DNA of 13,253 nucleotides from Sedimentisphaerales bacterium (GCA_030640865.1 DAOWIP010000535.1:1-13253), one strand, 5' to 3'. Numbered from the stretch's first letter, positions 1-7,140 are shown. Notes: generated from the sequence alone by a model not told the origin. Program-made: numbers and translations.

Positions 1-355
1 CGATTACACTTATGAATATGACTACGAAAACCGGCTGACCTCGATTGAAGACGATCAGCAGAATTTAGTGGCCGAATATACTTATGATGCACTCGGCAGA
101 AGAATTGAAAAGATCGCCGGTGGCGTAACGACCCGTTATTATTATGATGGCTGGCGGGTTCTGACAGAAGTTGAGGGCGGTACCAGCAAAGATTTTGTGT
201 ATGGTAATTATCTGGATGAAGTGCTCATTATGATCGATTCCAGCGGCGATGACCATTACTACGACCACGATCATTTATTCAGCCCCGTGGCTCTGATTGC
301 CGACGATGGTACTATTTTCTGTATTCTTTGTTTTTTGTGTTCTTTTGTTTATTAA
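1..355 (+). pseudogene. 3' remnant of an RHS/YD-repeat protein gene, cut by the window start and degenerate at its end
   Basis: The frame is open from base 2 to the stop at 353-355, so the gene begins upstream of the window. It encodes tandem YD/RHS-type repeats: YTYEYDYENRLTSIE, then YTYDALGRRIEK, then RYYYDGWRVLTE. These beta-strand repeats build the shell of large secreted RHS/YD proteins. Sense is kept as far as a stretch ending SPVALIADDGT (about base 313). An intact family member would normally continue with further YD repeats. Here it changes to a Cys/Phe-rich tail, TIFCILCFLCSFVY, translated from the T-rich intergenic repeat that follows. The RHS core is therefore truncated at its 3' end and the last ~12 residues are probably not native. 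No toxin-like C-terminal domain is visible. The family call is secure; calling it a pseudogene rather than a naturally short end is an inference. Confidence 0.75.
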
Positions 356-431
356 ATTCTTTTCTTTATGGTTAAACTTATCTTGTTCATCAGGTTAATT
401 CTGTCTAAAATCAAATCCGTGAACGGTTACG
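315..431. repeat. Degenerate T-rich interspersed repeat (CTTTGTGTT / TCCTGTTAAT type)
   Basis: The stretch contains CTTTG- and TTCTTT-like units (315-372), a GGTTAAA spacer, then units resembling TCTTGTTCAT and GGTTAATTCTGTCTAAAA (381-410), and a short segment CCGTGAACGGTTACG (417-431). From memory, similar strings of CTTTGTGTTC units followed by ATCCTGTTAATCCTGTCTAAAA occur between genes in many environmental bacteria; I could not search for them. It starts where the RHS sequence loses its coding sense and fills most of the gap to the next gene remnant. I see no good promoter in it. Confidence 0.45.
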
Positions 432-479
432 AATAGAATTATTGTTTGTGTAATCTATTTTGCAAAAACCTTTTCAGTG

Positions 480-584
480 ATGAACGAGCAACAAAAAATA
501 ATCCTCAATTATCTTCAATCTCGTTTCCCGATTGAGCCGCGCCCCTTTGCTGCTATCGCTGAACAGCTTGGTTCAAATAAAGTG
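480..584 (+). pseudogene. 5' remnant of a siroheme-decarboxylase-like (AhbB/NirD type, Lrp-fold) gene
   Basis: From ATG 480 (a GTG at 477 is also in frame) the translation begins MNEQQKIILNYLQSRFPIEP and continues RPFAAIAEQLGSNK. This matches the N-terminal winged helix-turn-helix of AhbB/Nir-type siroheme decarboxylases, where a start like (D)xxKxILNxLQxxFPxxxRPFAxIAxxLG is typical. Intact proteins of that family run to about 150 residues or more and continue with an acidic helix after the LG. Here the similarity ends after ~35 codons, at the palindromic repeat starting at 585. The frame then runs on without sense to 692, overlapping the end of the convergent peptidase gene. No ribosome-binding site is evident. 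It is best read as a truncated gene. The family resemblance is from memory of the motif and is moderately certain. Confidence 0.5.
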
Positions 585-608
585 GTAGGGTGGGCCTGTG
601 GGCCACGC
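585..608 (-). repeat. Interspersed palindromic repeat, family A, copy 1
   Basis: On the minus strand this begins GCGTGG and ends CCCACCCTAC. Both ends and the 24-bp length are shared with copies at 2744-2767 and 7000-7023, while the middle differs. It sits between the stop of the C69 peptidase gene (620) and the broken AhbB-like fragment, with its edge at the point where that fragment loses similarity. The inner part can form only short stems (GGCC/GGCC), weaker than in the other copies. Confidence 0.6.
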
Positions 609-619
609 GGTCTTCTAAT

Positions 620-2053
620 CTATTTCCTCTCCAGTTCTCCAGTCAGTTCCCGTGCTTTGTTGACGGCTTTTAGAGCCGTGTTCCGGCAATAGTCGGTCAG
701 ATATTCCATAGCGGCCGGCTTGTCTTTTCGGTACAACTCCAGCGCCTTTCTTTCGATCTCATCCTGTTCGTCGAACAGCCCGGCTTCGTACTTATCCCAC
801 TGTTGCCGAACGATCTTCACTTGTTTTGCATAGTCGCGGTGAACCTCATCCTGCAGCTTCTTGAATACCCACCAGGCATGCTTGTCATCGGGCCTGAACT
901 TTTCCGGCGATTCGGAAAAGTGATGCTCCAGTGTCAGTTGCTTATTAATGTCCACTTGCTGGTAGTACTGGTGCGGCGTTTCGGTTATACCGATATACCA
1001 AGGCGTCAGAACGCTGGTGCACGGTTCGGCCGAGGTCCGCCAATAAACACAGCCGATCTCCGTCGGCAGTTTGCTTCGAAGCTGGAACACGGCCGCTTCC
1101 TGCGTGGATTTGCCGCAGATGGCCCCTTTACCGTGAGATCGCAAGATAGTTACCACGTCTTTAATCGACAGCTTACGGTCAGGCTTGACAGAAAACGGCA
1201 ACTGCCGATCAGGCTCTTTCGCGATTATTTTTCCAGTTACCTCGCATTGCCCACGCCACTGGCGCATATCCATAAGTTTTTTTCGCTCCGGCCCAAACAC
1301 CTGCCAGAACCGGAACGGCTTTCCCTCTGCCGGATTATACCAGCCCCGTTCTATCGCATATTCAATCAGGCCCGGCGAACTGAGGAAATTCTTTTTGTCC
1401 TGCGGATTTATCTCGCCGATGATATAGACATTAGGCAACAATACCACCTTATTATCGGGCACCCGCTGTGCCGCCCAATGTTTGCCTCCGGCCATCGACA
1501 GCAGCCAAGCCTCGTTCCTGTCGGCAATGACCAGTGTCCGCGTTTGCGGATAGCCCACCTGCTCGATCAGTTGGCCGCCAACCTGAACACCCTCACGGGC
1601 TGTCTTCGCCTGCTCTATGATAAGCCGCCGTAACAGATAGCTTATTCCGCCTTGCGTCAGTTGGCCTCGAGCCTCAAGTTTAGCCGTGTCTTCTTCATGA
1701 CCCAGACAGCCATCACTGACAATCGCCACACCCCATTCATTCAAGTAAGCATCACTATATGAGACTCCGGGGTTTTCCGACCAGAGAAACGCATAGCTTT
1801 CACTTACCTGCCCTATCTGCGCCCCACCCGTCAGCTTAATTTTCTCTCCCGTTTTGTGCCGCATCCGCGGAACCTTGCGTAAGTTAATGAACCGCTGACC
1901 GTCGTTTTGCTCATTGTGTCCCAGCAAAACGGCACTATCCACAGAAGCATCTCTGCCCACAACTATCGCGTAACAACCCCATACCGAAGAAGTGAACAAA
2001 CCCGGTACCAATATTACGCTCAAAAAACACCATAAATACTTCTTTTTATACAT
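620..2053 (-). CDS. Secreted peptidase family C69 (dipeptidase/secernin-like Ntn hydrolase)
   Basis: The 477-residue product starts with a classical signal sequence: MYKKK, a hydrophobic core (about 7-20), then SSVWG followed by C27. The segment CYAIVVGRDASVDSAVLLGHN (27-47) matches the start of mature family C69 enzymes, in which the N-terminal Cys exposed by cleavage is the nucleophile and a G(R/K)xASxDGS-like stretch follows. The motif NPGVSYSDAYLNEWGVAIVSDG (about 94-115) fits the same fold, and length is normal for the family. C69 enzymes hydrolyse dipeptides or other small amide bonds; the substrate here is unknown. The C-terminal ~90 residues are charged and probably helical. The gene starts 29 bp after folE ends, so the two are probably co-transcribed, though no functional link is obvious. 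An AAAGG lies very close to the ATG. The VWGC context resembles a poor lipobox, but a free catalytic Cys explains it better. Confidence 0.82.
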   Translation of the reverse strand: MYKKKYLWCFLSVILVPGLFTSSVWGCYAIVVGRDASVDSAVLLGHNEQNDGQRFINLRKVPRMRHKTGEKIKLTGGAQIGQVSESYAFLWSENPGVSYSDAYLNEWGVAIVSDGCLGHEEDTAKLEARGQLTQGGISYLLRRLIIEQAKTAREGVQVGGQLIEQVGYPQTRTLVIADRNEAWLLSMAGGKHWAAQRVPDNKVVLLPNVYIIGEINPQDKKNFLSSPGLIEYAIERGWYNPAEGKPFRFWQVFGPERKKLMDMRQWRGQCEVTGKIIAKEPDRQLPFSVKPDRKLSIKDVVTILRSHGKGAICGKSTQEAAVFQLRSKLPTEIGCVYWRTSAEPCTSVLTPWYIGITETPHQYYQQVDINKQLTLEHHFSESPEKFRPDDKHAWWVFKKLQDEVHRDYAKQVKIVRQQWDKYEAGLFDEQDEIERKALELYRKDKPAAMEYLTDYCRNTALKAVNKARELTGELERK

Positions 2054-2082
2054 AACCTTTTGATTCCCAACTTCTCAATTCT

Positions 2083-2655
2083 TCAGTTTTTTATCAGGCT
2101 CATCACTTCCGCTCGGCTGCGGGCATCGCTACGGAACCGGCCCAGCATGGCCGAGGTTATCATCACACTGCCCGGTTTCTTTACCCCGCGTATCGTCATG
2201 CACGTATGCGTCGCCTCCATCACCACCGCCACCCCCAACGCATCGACTTCATTCATCAGGAACTCCGCGATCTGAGTAGTCAGTCGTTCCTGTACCTGAG
2301 GCCGCCGTGCGAAGCTCGCTACAATTCGCGCCAGCTTACTCACCCCCAGCACTTTCCCTCGCGGCAGATATCCCACGTGTACCTTACCCATAAAAGGCAG
2401 TAAATGATGCTCGCACATACTGTAAAATGGAATATCTTTCAGTAATACTATTTCGTCGTAGTTCTCCGTAAAGACGTGCTCCAGATGTCGCCGTGGATCA
2501 TCATTCATCCCCGCGAACAATTCCGCGTACATACGACCGACCCGATCCGGTGTTCTTTTCAGTCCTTCTCTGTCCGGGTCTTCACCGATCGCCAGCAGAA
2601 TCTCCCTGACCGCTCTTTCAATTCGTTTTGTGTCCACATTGTTGTTATTCTGCAT
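2083..2655 (-). CDS. folE: GTP cyclohydrolase I (FolE)
   Basis: This 190-residue protein is a full-length type I GTP cyclohydrolase. It converts GTP to 7,8-dihydroneopterin triphosphate, the first step of folate/pterin synthesis and an entry to queuosine-type pathways, in the cytoplasm as a toroidal homodecamer. The conserved blocks are all present: [19 protein letters not shown] (31-49), the zinc site MCEHHLLPF (C81, H84), the substrate-binding stretch [18 protein letters not shown] (95-112), RPQVQERLT (118-126), and HTCMTIRGV (150-158) with the third zinc ligand C152. The N-terminal extension is short, as in many bacteria. The ATG at 2655 has only a weak GGAT upstream. The gene is 132 bp downstream of the helicase gene and 29 bp upstream of the C69 peptidase gene. 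The gap before it is filled by palindromic repeats, with no clear promoter. Confidence 0.97.
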   Translation of the reverse strand: MQNNNNVDTKRIERAVREILLAIGEDPDREGLKRTPDRVGRMYAELFAGMNDDPRRHLEHVFTENYDEIVLLKDIPFYSMCEHHLLPFMGKVHVGYLPRGKVLGVSKLARIVASFARRPQVQERLTTQIAEFLMNEVDALGVAVVMEATHTCMTIRGVKKPGSVMITSAMLGRFRSDARSRAEVMSLIKN

Positions 2656-2678
2656 TTTTCAATCATCCAAATAATAAT

Positions 2679-2730
2679 CCCTCGATTTTACATCGAGGGC
2701 TGGTAAAGAACCCCCGCTTGACAGCGAGGG
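2679..2730. repeat. Tandem pair of palindromic repeats upstream of folE
   Basis: Two related hairpins lie side by side. The first is CCCTCGAT (2679-2686), loop TTTAC, ATCGAGGG (2692-2699), a perfect 8-bp stem. The second is CCCCCGCT (2711-2718), loop TGAC, AGCGAGGG (2723-2730), with one mismatch. Both arms end in CGAGGGCT or CGAGGGCTGG, so the units look like diverged tandem copies about 32 bp apart. They lie in the transcribed direction between the helicase stop and the folE start and could attenuate readthrough, but neither is followed by a T-run. Confidence 0.65.
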
Positions 2731-2743
2731 CTATTCAGCTAAG

Positions 2744-2767
2744 GCGTGGGGTAAGGCCCCACCCTAC
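2744..2767 (+). repeat. Interspersed palindromic repeat, family A, copy 2
   Basis: The sequence is GCGTGGGGTAAGG then CCCCACCCTAC. The arms GTGGGG and CCCCAC form a perfect 6-bp stem around a 5-base loop. It is nearly identical to the copy at 7000-7023 and shares its ends with 585-608. It lies 20 bp downstream of the helicase stop codon (minus-strand sense). Confidence 0.75.
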
Positions 2768-2787
2768 GGGTATTTTCAGAAGCTACA

Positions 2788-4947
2788 TTAAAAGTCAGTC
2801 GAATCAATCCGCTCCAAATGAGCATATTTGAGATAAAGGGTTTTACAGGCGCCCGTGTTAAATTGAACGACAACCTTGGGATTATCGCTCAAATTCGAAA
2901 TACGCTGAACACGCCCCAGGCCAAACTCCGGATGACGGACAAGTTGGCCGCGGGCAAGGGCGGCACATTCCGCTAAGACATCGTCATGGTCAGACTGAGA
3001 ATAACCATCGTCGTCGTCATCATCATCAAAACCATCATCGGCGGTATCCGTATTACATACCAGGCCAGTCAAATCGCGAAGAAATACCGAAATAATACCA
3101 GCCTGAGACGAACCATGCACCATTCGATTGCGAGCGTAACTTAAAACCAATCTGTCCTCAGCACGAGTCATACCGACAAAAAGCAGGCGACGCTCCTCCT
3201 CGACATCACTCTCATCACCTCCATAGCGCCTGTGGGGGATCAGGCCGTCCTCAAGACCGACAATCAAAACGGCAGGAAACTCCAAACCCTTGGCGGCATG
3301 CAAGGTCATCAGAGAAACGGCGCCAGCCTGATCGTTATAAGCATCAGCATCACTGATCAAAGCAATCTGCTGTAAATAGTCCGACAAAAGAGGCTCCTCA
3401 GCCTCCGTATCATAGAGTGCGGCAGAATTGATTAACTCATCAACGTTGGCGGCAGGATCGTCGGATTCATCAGCGGCATGAGCCTTGGCCAGGCCGGACC
3501 ACTCATAGGTAAGTTTCATAACCCGCTCAACAGAAGAACCCATTTGTTCCCGTAACTTCATAATCATATCCACAAACTTTTTGACCTTTGCGCGAGCGCC
3601 GGCGTTTATCGCGGGAACCTGATCGAGAGACTGAAGTACCTGCCAAATATCCCCGCCGGTATTCGAGCTATGGTCGAACAGACGATTGACCGTGGTGGCA
3701 CCGATACCACGGGCAGGCTGATTGATTATCCGCCTTAGAGCAACTTGGTCTGAAGGGTTGGCCAACAGACGCAGATAAGCAAGCATATCCCTAATCTCCC
3801 GCCGCTTGAAAAATTCAGTACCGCGAATAATCTGATAAGGAATATGCGCACGACGGAGGGCCTCCTCCAAAACACGGCTCATAGCATTGATACGATAGAA
3901 AACAGCAATGTCTCTATATTGCAGCCCATCTTTGCGCATTTGAGCGATCCACTGGGCCATCCCCAAAGCCTCTTCGGATTCATCGTAATATTCACGCAAC
4001 TCACAGGGGTCGCCGGAAGATTTTGAGGTAAATAGCCGCTTTTCCTTTCGCTGCCGGTTGATACGAATAACCTGATCAGCCAGGTCAAGCACCTCAGGAG
4101 TACTACGGAAATTTTCCTCCAGACGGACAACCACAGCCTGAGGATAGTCCCGCTCAAAGGCAAGAATATTACCGATGTCAGCGCCACGCCAGCCATAAAT
4201 AGACTGGTCCGGGTCGCCGGTAGCGCAAATATTAGAGTGATTCACAGTGAACCCGCGGGCAATCTGGTACTGACAATGATTGGTGTCCTGATACTCATCT
4301 ACCATGACATAACGAAAACGATCGTTAAGGTGATCGCGAAGCTCAGGGTCGTCACGTAACAACAAAGCCAACCTCATTAACAAATCATCGAAATCAAGGG
4401 CGGAATTGGCCTTTAGGTACTCCTGATAAACGCCATAAAGACGCGCGGCAACTTTGTCAAAATAGTCGAGTTCACGACTGTCAAGCTGATCAGGGCCCAA
4501 AAATTTATTCTTCCAACCGCTGACGCGGGTCAATATTTTGGCAGGCGGAAAGTTTTTGGCATCGAGTTCACAAAGCTTAAGACTTTCGCGCATAGCGGTA
4601 CGCTGGTCAGCATCGCCATAAATGCTGAAATCGGCAGGCAGCCCGGCATGATCAGCAAACTCACGCAGCAGCCGGGCCGCCAGCGAGTGAAACGTGCAGA
4701 TAGTACTGCCGCGGGGAACCCGCAGGGAATGTACCCGATCACGCATTTCACGGGCAGCCTTGTTGGTGAAGGTTATGGCCAGGATATTACGCGGACTAAT
4801 GCCCTGAGTAATTAACCAGGCGACGCGGTGGGTGATAACGCGGGTCTTGCCGCTGCCAGGCCCGGCCAAAACCAGAATGGGGCCGTCCATGTGGGTAACA
4901 GCCTGGCGCTGAGGCTCTGTCAAACCGGATATAAGTTCCTGTTGCAC
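2788..4947 (-). CDS. pcrA: ATP-dependent 3'-5' DNA helicase, PcrA/UvrD family (SF1A)
   Basis: The 719-residue protein carries the full SF1A motif set: Q-motif LTEPQRQAV (9-17), Walker A AGPGSGKT (28-35), motif Ia AITFTNKAAREM (57-68), motif II DEYQDT (217-222), motif III GDPDQSIYGWRGA (244-256), motif IV LEENFRST (276-283), motif V TLHAAKGLEF (548-557) and motif VI LLFVGMTRAEDRL (588-600). Length is normal for PcrA/UvrD, which unwind DNA in nucleotide excision repair, replication restart and removal of RecA or RNA polymerase. An acidic linker with seven consecutive Asp (641-647) leads to a C-terminal Tudor-like domain (LVRHPEFGLGRVQRI from 669), the region that binds RNA polymerase in known PcrA/UvrD. 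The start is GTG at 4947, supported by AAAGGA just upstream. A candidate promoter lies at 4974-5002. UvrD versus PcrA naming cannot be settled from sequence alone. Confidence 0.96.
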   Translation of the reverse strand: MQQELISGLTEPQRQAVTHMDGPILVLAGPGSGKTRVITHRVAWLITQGISPRNILAITFTNKAAREMRDRVHSLRVPRGSTICTFHSLAARLLREFADHAGLPADFSIYGDADQRTAMRESLKLCELDAKNFPPAKILTRVSGWKNKFLGPDQLDSRELDYFDKVAARLYGVYQEYLKANSALDFDDLLMRLALLLRDDPELRDHLNDRFRYVMVDEYQDTNHCQYQIARGFTVNHSNICATGDPDQSIYGWRGADIGNILAFERDYPQAVVVRLEENFRSTPEVLDLADQVIRINRQRKEKRLFTSKSSGDPCELREYYDESEEALGMAQWIAQMRKDGLQYRDIAVFYRINAMSRVLEEALRRAHIPYQIIRGTEFFKRREIRDMLAYLRLLANPSDQVALRRIINQPARGIGATTVNRLFDHSSNTGGDIWQVLQSLDQVPAINAGARAKVKKFVDMIMKLREQMGSSVERVMKLTYEWSGLAKAHAADESDDPAANVDELINSAALYDTEAEEPLLSDYLQQIALISDADAYNDQAGAVSLMTLHAAKGLEFPAVLIVGLEDGLIPHRRYGGDESDVEEERRLLFVGMTRAEDRLVLSYARNRMVHGSSQAGIISVFLRDLTGLVCNTDTADDGFDDDDDDDGYSQSDHDDVLAECAALARGQLVRHPEFGLGRVQRISNLSDNPKVVVQFNTGACKTLYLKYAHLERIDSTDF

Positions 4948-4973
4948 AAGTTCCTTTCTCTCGAAAAACCCTT

Positions 4974-5002
4974 ATATTATTTAAGTATGTTTTCTATAGC
5001 AA
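4974..5002 (-). promoter_or_regulatory. Candidate sigma70-type promoter for the helicase gene
   Basis: Read on the minus strand, TTGCTA (5002-4997, 4 of 6 to TTGACA) is followed by a 17-bp spacer and TAATAT (4979-4974, 4 of 6 to TATAAT). This predicts a transcript start about 20 bases before the GTG at 4947. The region is AT-rich throughout, so the match may be chance. Confidence 0.35.
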
Positions 5003-5019
5003 TGATAATATATTAAAGT

Positions 5020-5035
5020 GTATGGGTGTATGGGT
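5020..5035 (+). repeat. Octamer tandem repeat: (GTATGGGT) x2
   Basis: Two perfect copies of GTATGGGT lie between the helicase start (4947) and the stop of the membrane glycosyltransferase gene (5068). The octamer matches GTATRRGW, the pattern of the triple arrays at 6971-6994 and 8174-8197. The rest of the 120-bp gap is AT-rich, with GA-rich sequence next to the glycosyltransferase stop. Confidence 0.6.
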
Positions 5036-5067
5036 TGAAAAGGTGGGAGGTGGAAAAGTTAAGGGAT

Positions 5068-6963
5068 TCAGGGGGTAGCGGAGCGAAAGGTTAATTTATT
5101 CTTCGCTTTATCGTAAAAGCAGTAATGGACAGGTCGTTCGGGTACATCGGCGGGACTGTAAAGTCTAAAGATGTTAATGTATCGGTAGCGATTACCGACA
5201 GTTTTAAGAAATTTATAATATCCCACCGGCTGTGGGCGTCCGGGACGGTGCGGGTTCGACTCCATCAACATCAACGAACCTGGTTCAATTAACATACGTA
5301 TTTTCTCGATATGCCATCTCTTATAATAGCTGTTCCGCGTAGCCCGACCGATTCTTGAGTCCCAGGTTACATAAGTAATTCCCTGACTCAGACAATCACG
5401 AGTGAAAGCGAGCGGGTCGGCACTATCGACATAGGCGGTGTGCTGGAAGTTGTCCGCCTCCTCCGAAGTAACCATCATCCTGACAGGGGCCGGCAAAGTA
5501 GTAAGCAGTTTTTCACCCGGTCGAGCATTCTGTCGATACCAGTCCACCATAAGCCTGAACTCAATATCGTGCACACTCTTCATAGCCATGCTTCCGGCCA
5601 AGACAAACTGGTTGGAAACAACCATCAGAAAAACCACCGCCAACAGCGCTAAATCCCCAATGAAATGGCTGGCTCTGCAGACGTATAAGCGTGCGAAAAA
5701 GATTATTATTAAAACAACAAGAGCGAGCCAGAGCAAAGAACTGACGGCAGGGCAATAATCGGGCAGATAAGATACCAGAATGCCCGTCCATGCCAGCGAA
5801 ACCAGCAATACAACCGTCTGTAACACATAAATCACCCACCGAGGAAATCGGAGTTTATGTTTTACAATCTGCCAAAAACTCCGCAAACCGAGACAGCACA
5901 TCATAATCACAATCCAGAACAACGGAGCATAGTACCTTTCCTTGTTGCTTGTTCGGCCCGCGTGTATGATAAAGTACAGGACAAAAAAGATCAGCAGGGC
6001 TAATACGCCCCAACGCCGCTTCAACAAGGCATAAACTGCGCCAAATGAAAAAGCGGCCAATGTAATAAACTTGCTTATACCACAGAACACGGCAGAAGGA
6101 GAACTGTTCAGTTTCGGAGCGAATTCAAACAAAGGGCCAACGCTGGTATGCCAGATCAAGGTCAGGTATTTCAACGGTTCGTAATTTTTTTCGCCGATGT
6201 AATGGCCGAAATAACTTCCGGAGTCCCTTCCCCATATCTGTTGGCACAGCAGCCATATTGCCAGTGGTATCATCGCCAATGCCGCCCGGGCCAGCGCCCG
6301 TAATCGTAGTCGCGTGTTATTCGATATTATCATGTCAACGACAAAGGCAGCCACAATAAGGGCCGTTCCCTCATAACGAACTATGGAAGTAAGTGCAGCG
6401 AAAAGGTAACACCAGTTGGACCGCCGAAGGATAAAATAAAAGGTCAGTAAAGTAAAAAACAACATAGTCGTTTCGGCTATCGTCTCAGTGAGCCGCAAAA
6501 GCACCCAGGGGTTCAGGATTAAAACAACAGCGAGAAAGTCAGCGGCTTTTCCGATGATTTTTCTGCCTACCAGCCACAGCAGCAAGGCGTTCAGCGGATG
6601 CAGCAAAGCGTTCAGCAGCCAACCGGCAGTCAAATCAGGGTGCTGTCCGCCTACAAGATAACTCAGCAGAGCCTGCAACAGTCCGACAACAGGCGCACGC
6701 TTGAAAGAGGAAGGTACGTTCAGGGTTAGAAGATCATGTCCGACTCTGATAAAATAGGGTGAATCCGGATGAGGCATAGGCGCATAAGCCCAGAATTTTA
6801 CGGAATGAAAAATGCCAAACGCTAATAATAACAGGGCTATAAATAATTCGAGATATTTTTTTGAGGCGAGGGTAGATTCAGTAAGGACGACCGGCTTTGA
6901 GGTTCGAGAGGAAACAGAGGCGTCTCTATGAAGACGTCGCCTTGATTTTTTGGGTTTGGCCAT
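5068..6963 (-). CDS. GT-C-type multi-pass membrane glycosyltransferase (GT39/ArnT-like), putative
   Basis: The 631-residue integral membrane protein has a basic cytoplasmic N-terminus (MAKPKKSRRRLHRD) and about 10-12 hydrophobic segments between roughly 37 and 470. A soluble C-terminal region of about 160 residues begins near DIEFRLMVDWYRQ. After the first membrane segment comes PMPHPDSPYF (63-71); an acidic residue here (D67) is where GT-C glycosyltransferases carry the catalytic Asp of the first periplasmic loop. A later NPWVLLRLTETIAET stretch fits the same family. Such enzymes use polyprenyl-phosphate sugars to modify lipids, proteins or cell-wall polymers; donor and acceptor cannot be told. 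There is no Shine-Dalgarno sequence before the ATG at 6963. An octamer array that reads TATACT repeatedly on this strand lies immediately upstream. Family assignment is moderate, since many planctomycete membrane proteins of this kind are uncharacterised. Confidence 0.72.
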   Translation of the reverse strand: MAKPKKSRRRLHRDASVSSRTSKPVVLTESTLASKKYLELFIALLLLAFGIFHSVKFWAYAPMPHPDSPYFIRVGHDLLTLNVPSSFKRAPVVGLLQALLSYLVGGQHPDLTAGWLLNALLHPLNALLLWLVGRKIIGKAADFLAVVLILNPWVLLRLTETIAETTMLFFTLLTFYFILRRSNWCYLFAALTSIVRYEGTALIVAAFVVDMIISNNTRLRLRALARAALAMIPLAIWLLCQQIWGRDSGSYFGHYIGEKNYEPLKYLTLIWHTSVGPLFEFAPKLNSSPSAVFCGISKFITLAAFSFGAVYALLKRRWGVLALLIFFVLYFIIHAGRTSNKERYYAPLFWIVIMMCCLGLRSFWQIVKHKLRFPRWVIYVLQTVVLLVSLAWTGILVSYLPDYCPAVSSLLWLALVVLIIIFFARLYVCRASHFIGDLALLAVVFLMVVSNQFVLAGSMAMKSVHDIEFRLMVDWYRQNARPGEKLLTTLPAPVRMMVTSEEADNFQHTAYVDSADPLAFTRDCLSQGITYVTWDSRIGRATRNSYYKRWHIEKIRMLIEPGSLMLMESNPHRPGRPQPVGYYKFLKTVGNRYRYINIFRLYSPADVPERPVHYCFYDKAKNKLTFRSATP

Positions 6964-6970
6964 AATACAA

Positions 6971-6994
6971 GTATAAGAGTATAAGAGTATAAGA
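6971..6994 (+). repeat. Octamer tandem repeat: (GTATAAGA) x3
   Basis: Three perfect copies of GTATAAGA lie 8-31 bases upstream of the ATG (6963) of the minus-strand glycosyltransferase gene. On that strand the array reads TCTTATAC repeated and so contains TATACT hexamers, 5 of 6 to a -10 box, every 8 bp. It occupies the place where the promoter or leader would be. No matching -35 is clear. Confidence 0.8.
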
Positions 6995-6999
6995 AGACC

Positions 7000-7023
7000 G
7001 CGTGGGGTAAGATCCCACCCTAC
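7000..7023 (+). repeat. Interspersed palindromic repeat, family A, copy 3
   Basis: The sequence is GCGTGGGGTAAGAT then CCCACCCTAC, differing from copy 2 (2744-2767) at two central positions. The stem is GTGGG/CCCAC with a 7-base loop. It follows directly after the octamer array, in the 202-bp gap between plsY and the glycosyltransferase gene. Confidence 0.75.
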
Positions 7024-7045
7024 GGAACTACTACCTAACTGCCAT

Positions 7046-7080
7046 CCACTTTCGTCCCGATTCTATCGGGACTTTAGTGG
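7046..7080. repeat. Long hairpin between plsY and the glycosyltransferase gene
   Basis: An inner perfect 8-bp stem GTCCCGAT (7054-7061) / ATCGGGAC (7065-7072) has a TCT loop. It is enclosed by an outer stem CCACT (7046-7050) / AGTGG (7076-7080), with a 3x3 pyrimidine internal loop between. It lies downstream of plsY in its transcription direction and could stop or protect transcripts. No T-run follows on either strand, so it is not a textbook terminator. It abuts the GTGGCTGCCACCCA repeat. Confidence 0.7.
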
Positions 7081-7140
7081 CTGCCACCCATCGAGGATTA
7101 TACAGGAGCACCTCTCTGACATACAGAAAGGCGCCACCCA
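7077..7140 (+). repeat. GCCACCCA repeat family, plsY downstream side
   Basis: GTGGCTGCCACCCA at 7077-7090 recurs exactly at 8112-8125. TGCCACCCATCGAG at 7082-7095 recurs with one change at 8078-8091. A further GCCACCCA lies at 7133-7140. All copies in this window flank plsY. The stretch also has the self-complementary GTGGCTGCCAC. Confidence 0.6.

Noticed and set aside
477..692. Intact 71-residue gene
   Set aside because: Only the first ~35 residues look like a protein family; the rest is translated from the palindromic repeat and from antisense to the peptidase gene.
803..1633. 276-codon plus-strand open frame
   Set aside because: It lies antisense to the well-supported C69 peptidase, has an unnatural Arg/His/Pro/Leu-rich composition and shows no recognisable motif.
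2788..4947. Helicase as part of a defence system
   Set aside because: It has full housekeeping PcrA/UvrD architecture including the C-terminal Tudor-like domain, and no nuclease, reverse transcriptase or other defence partner is adjacent.
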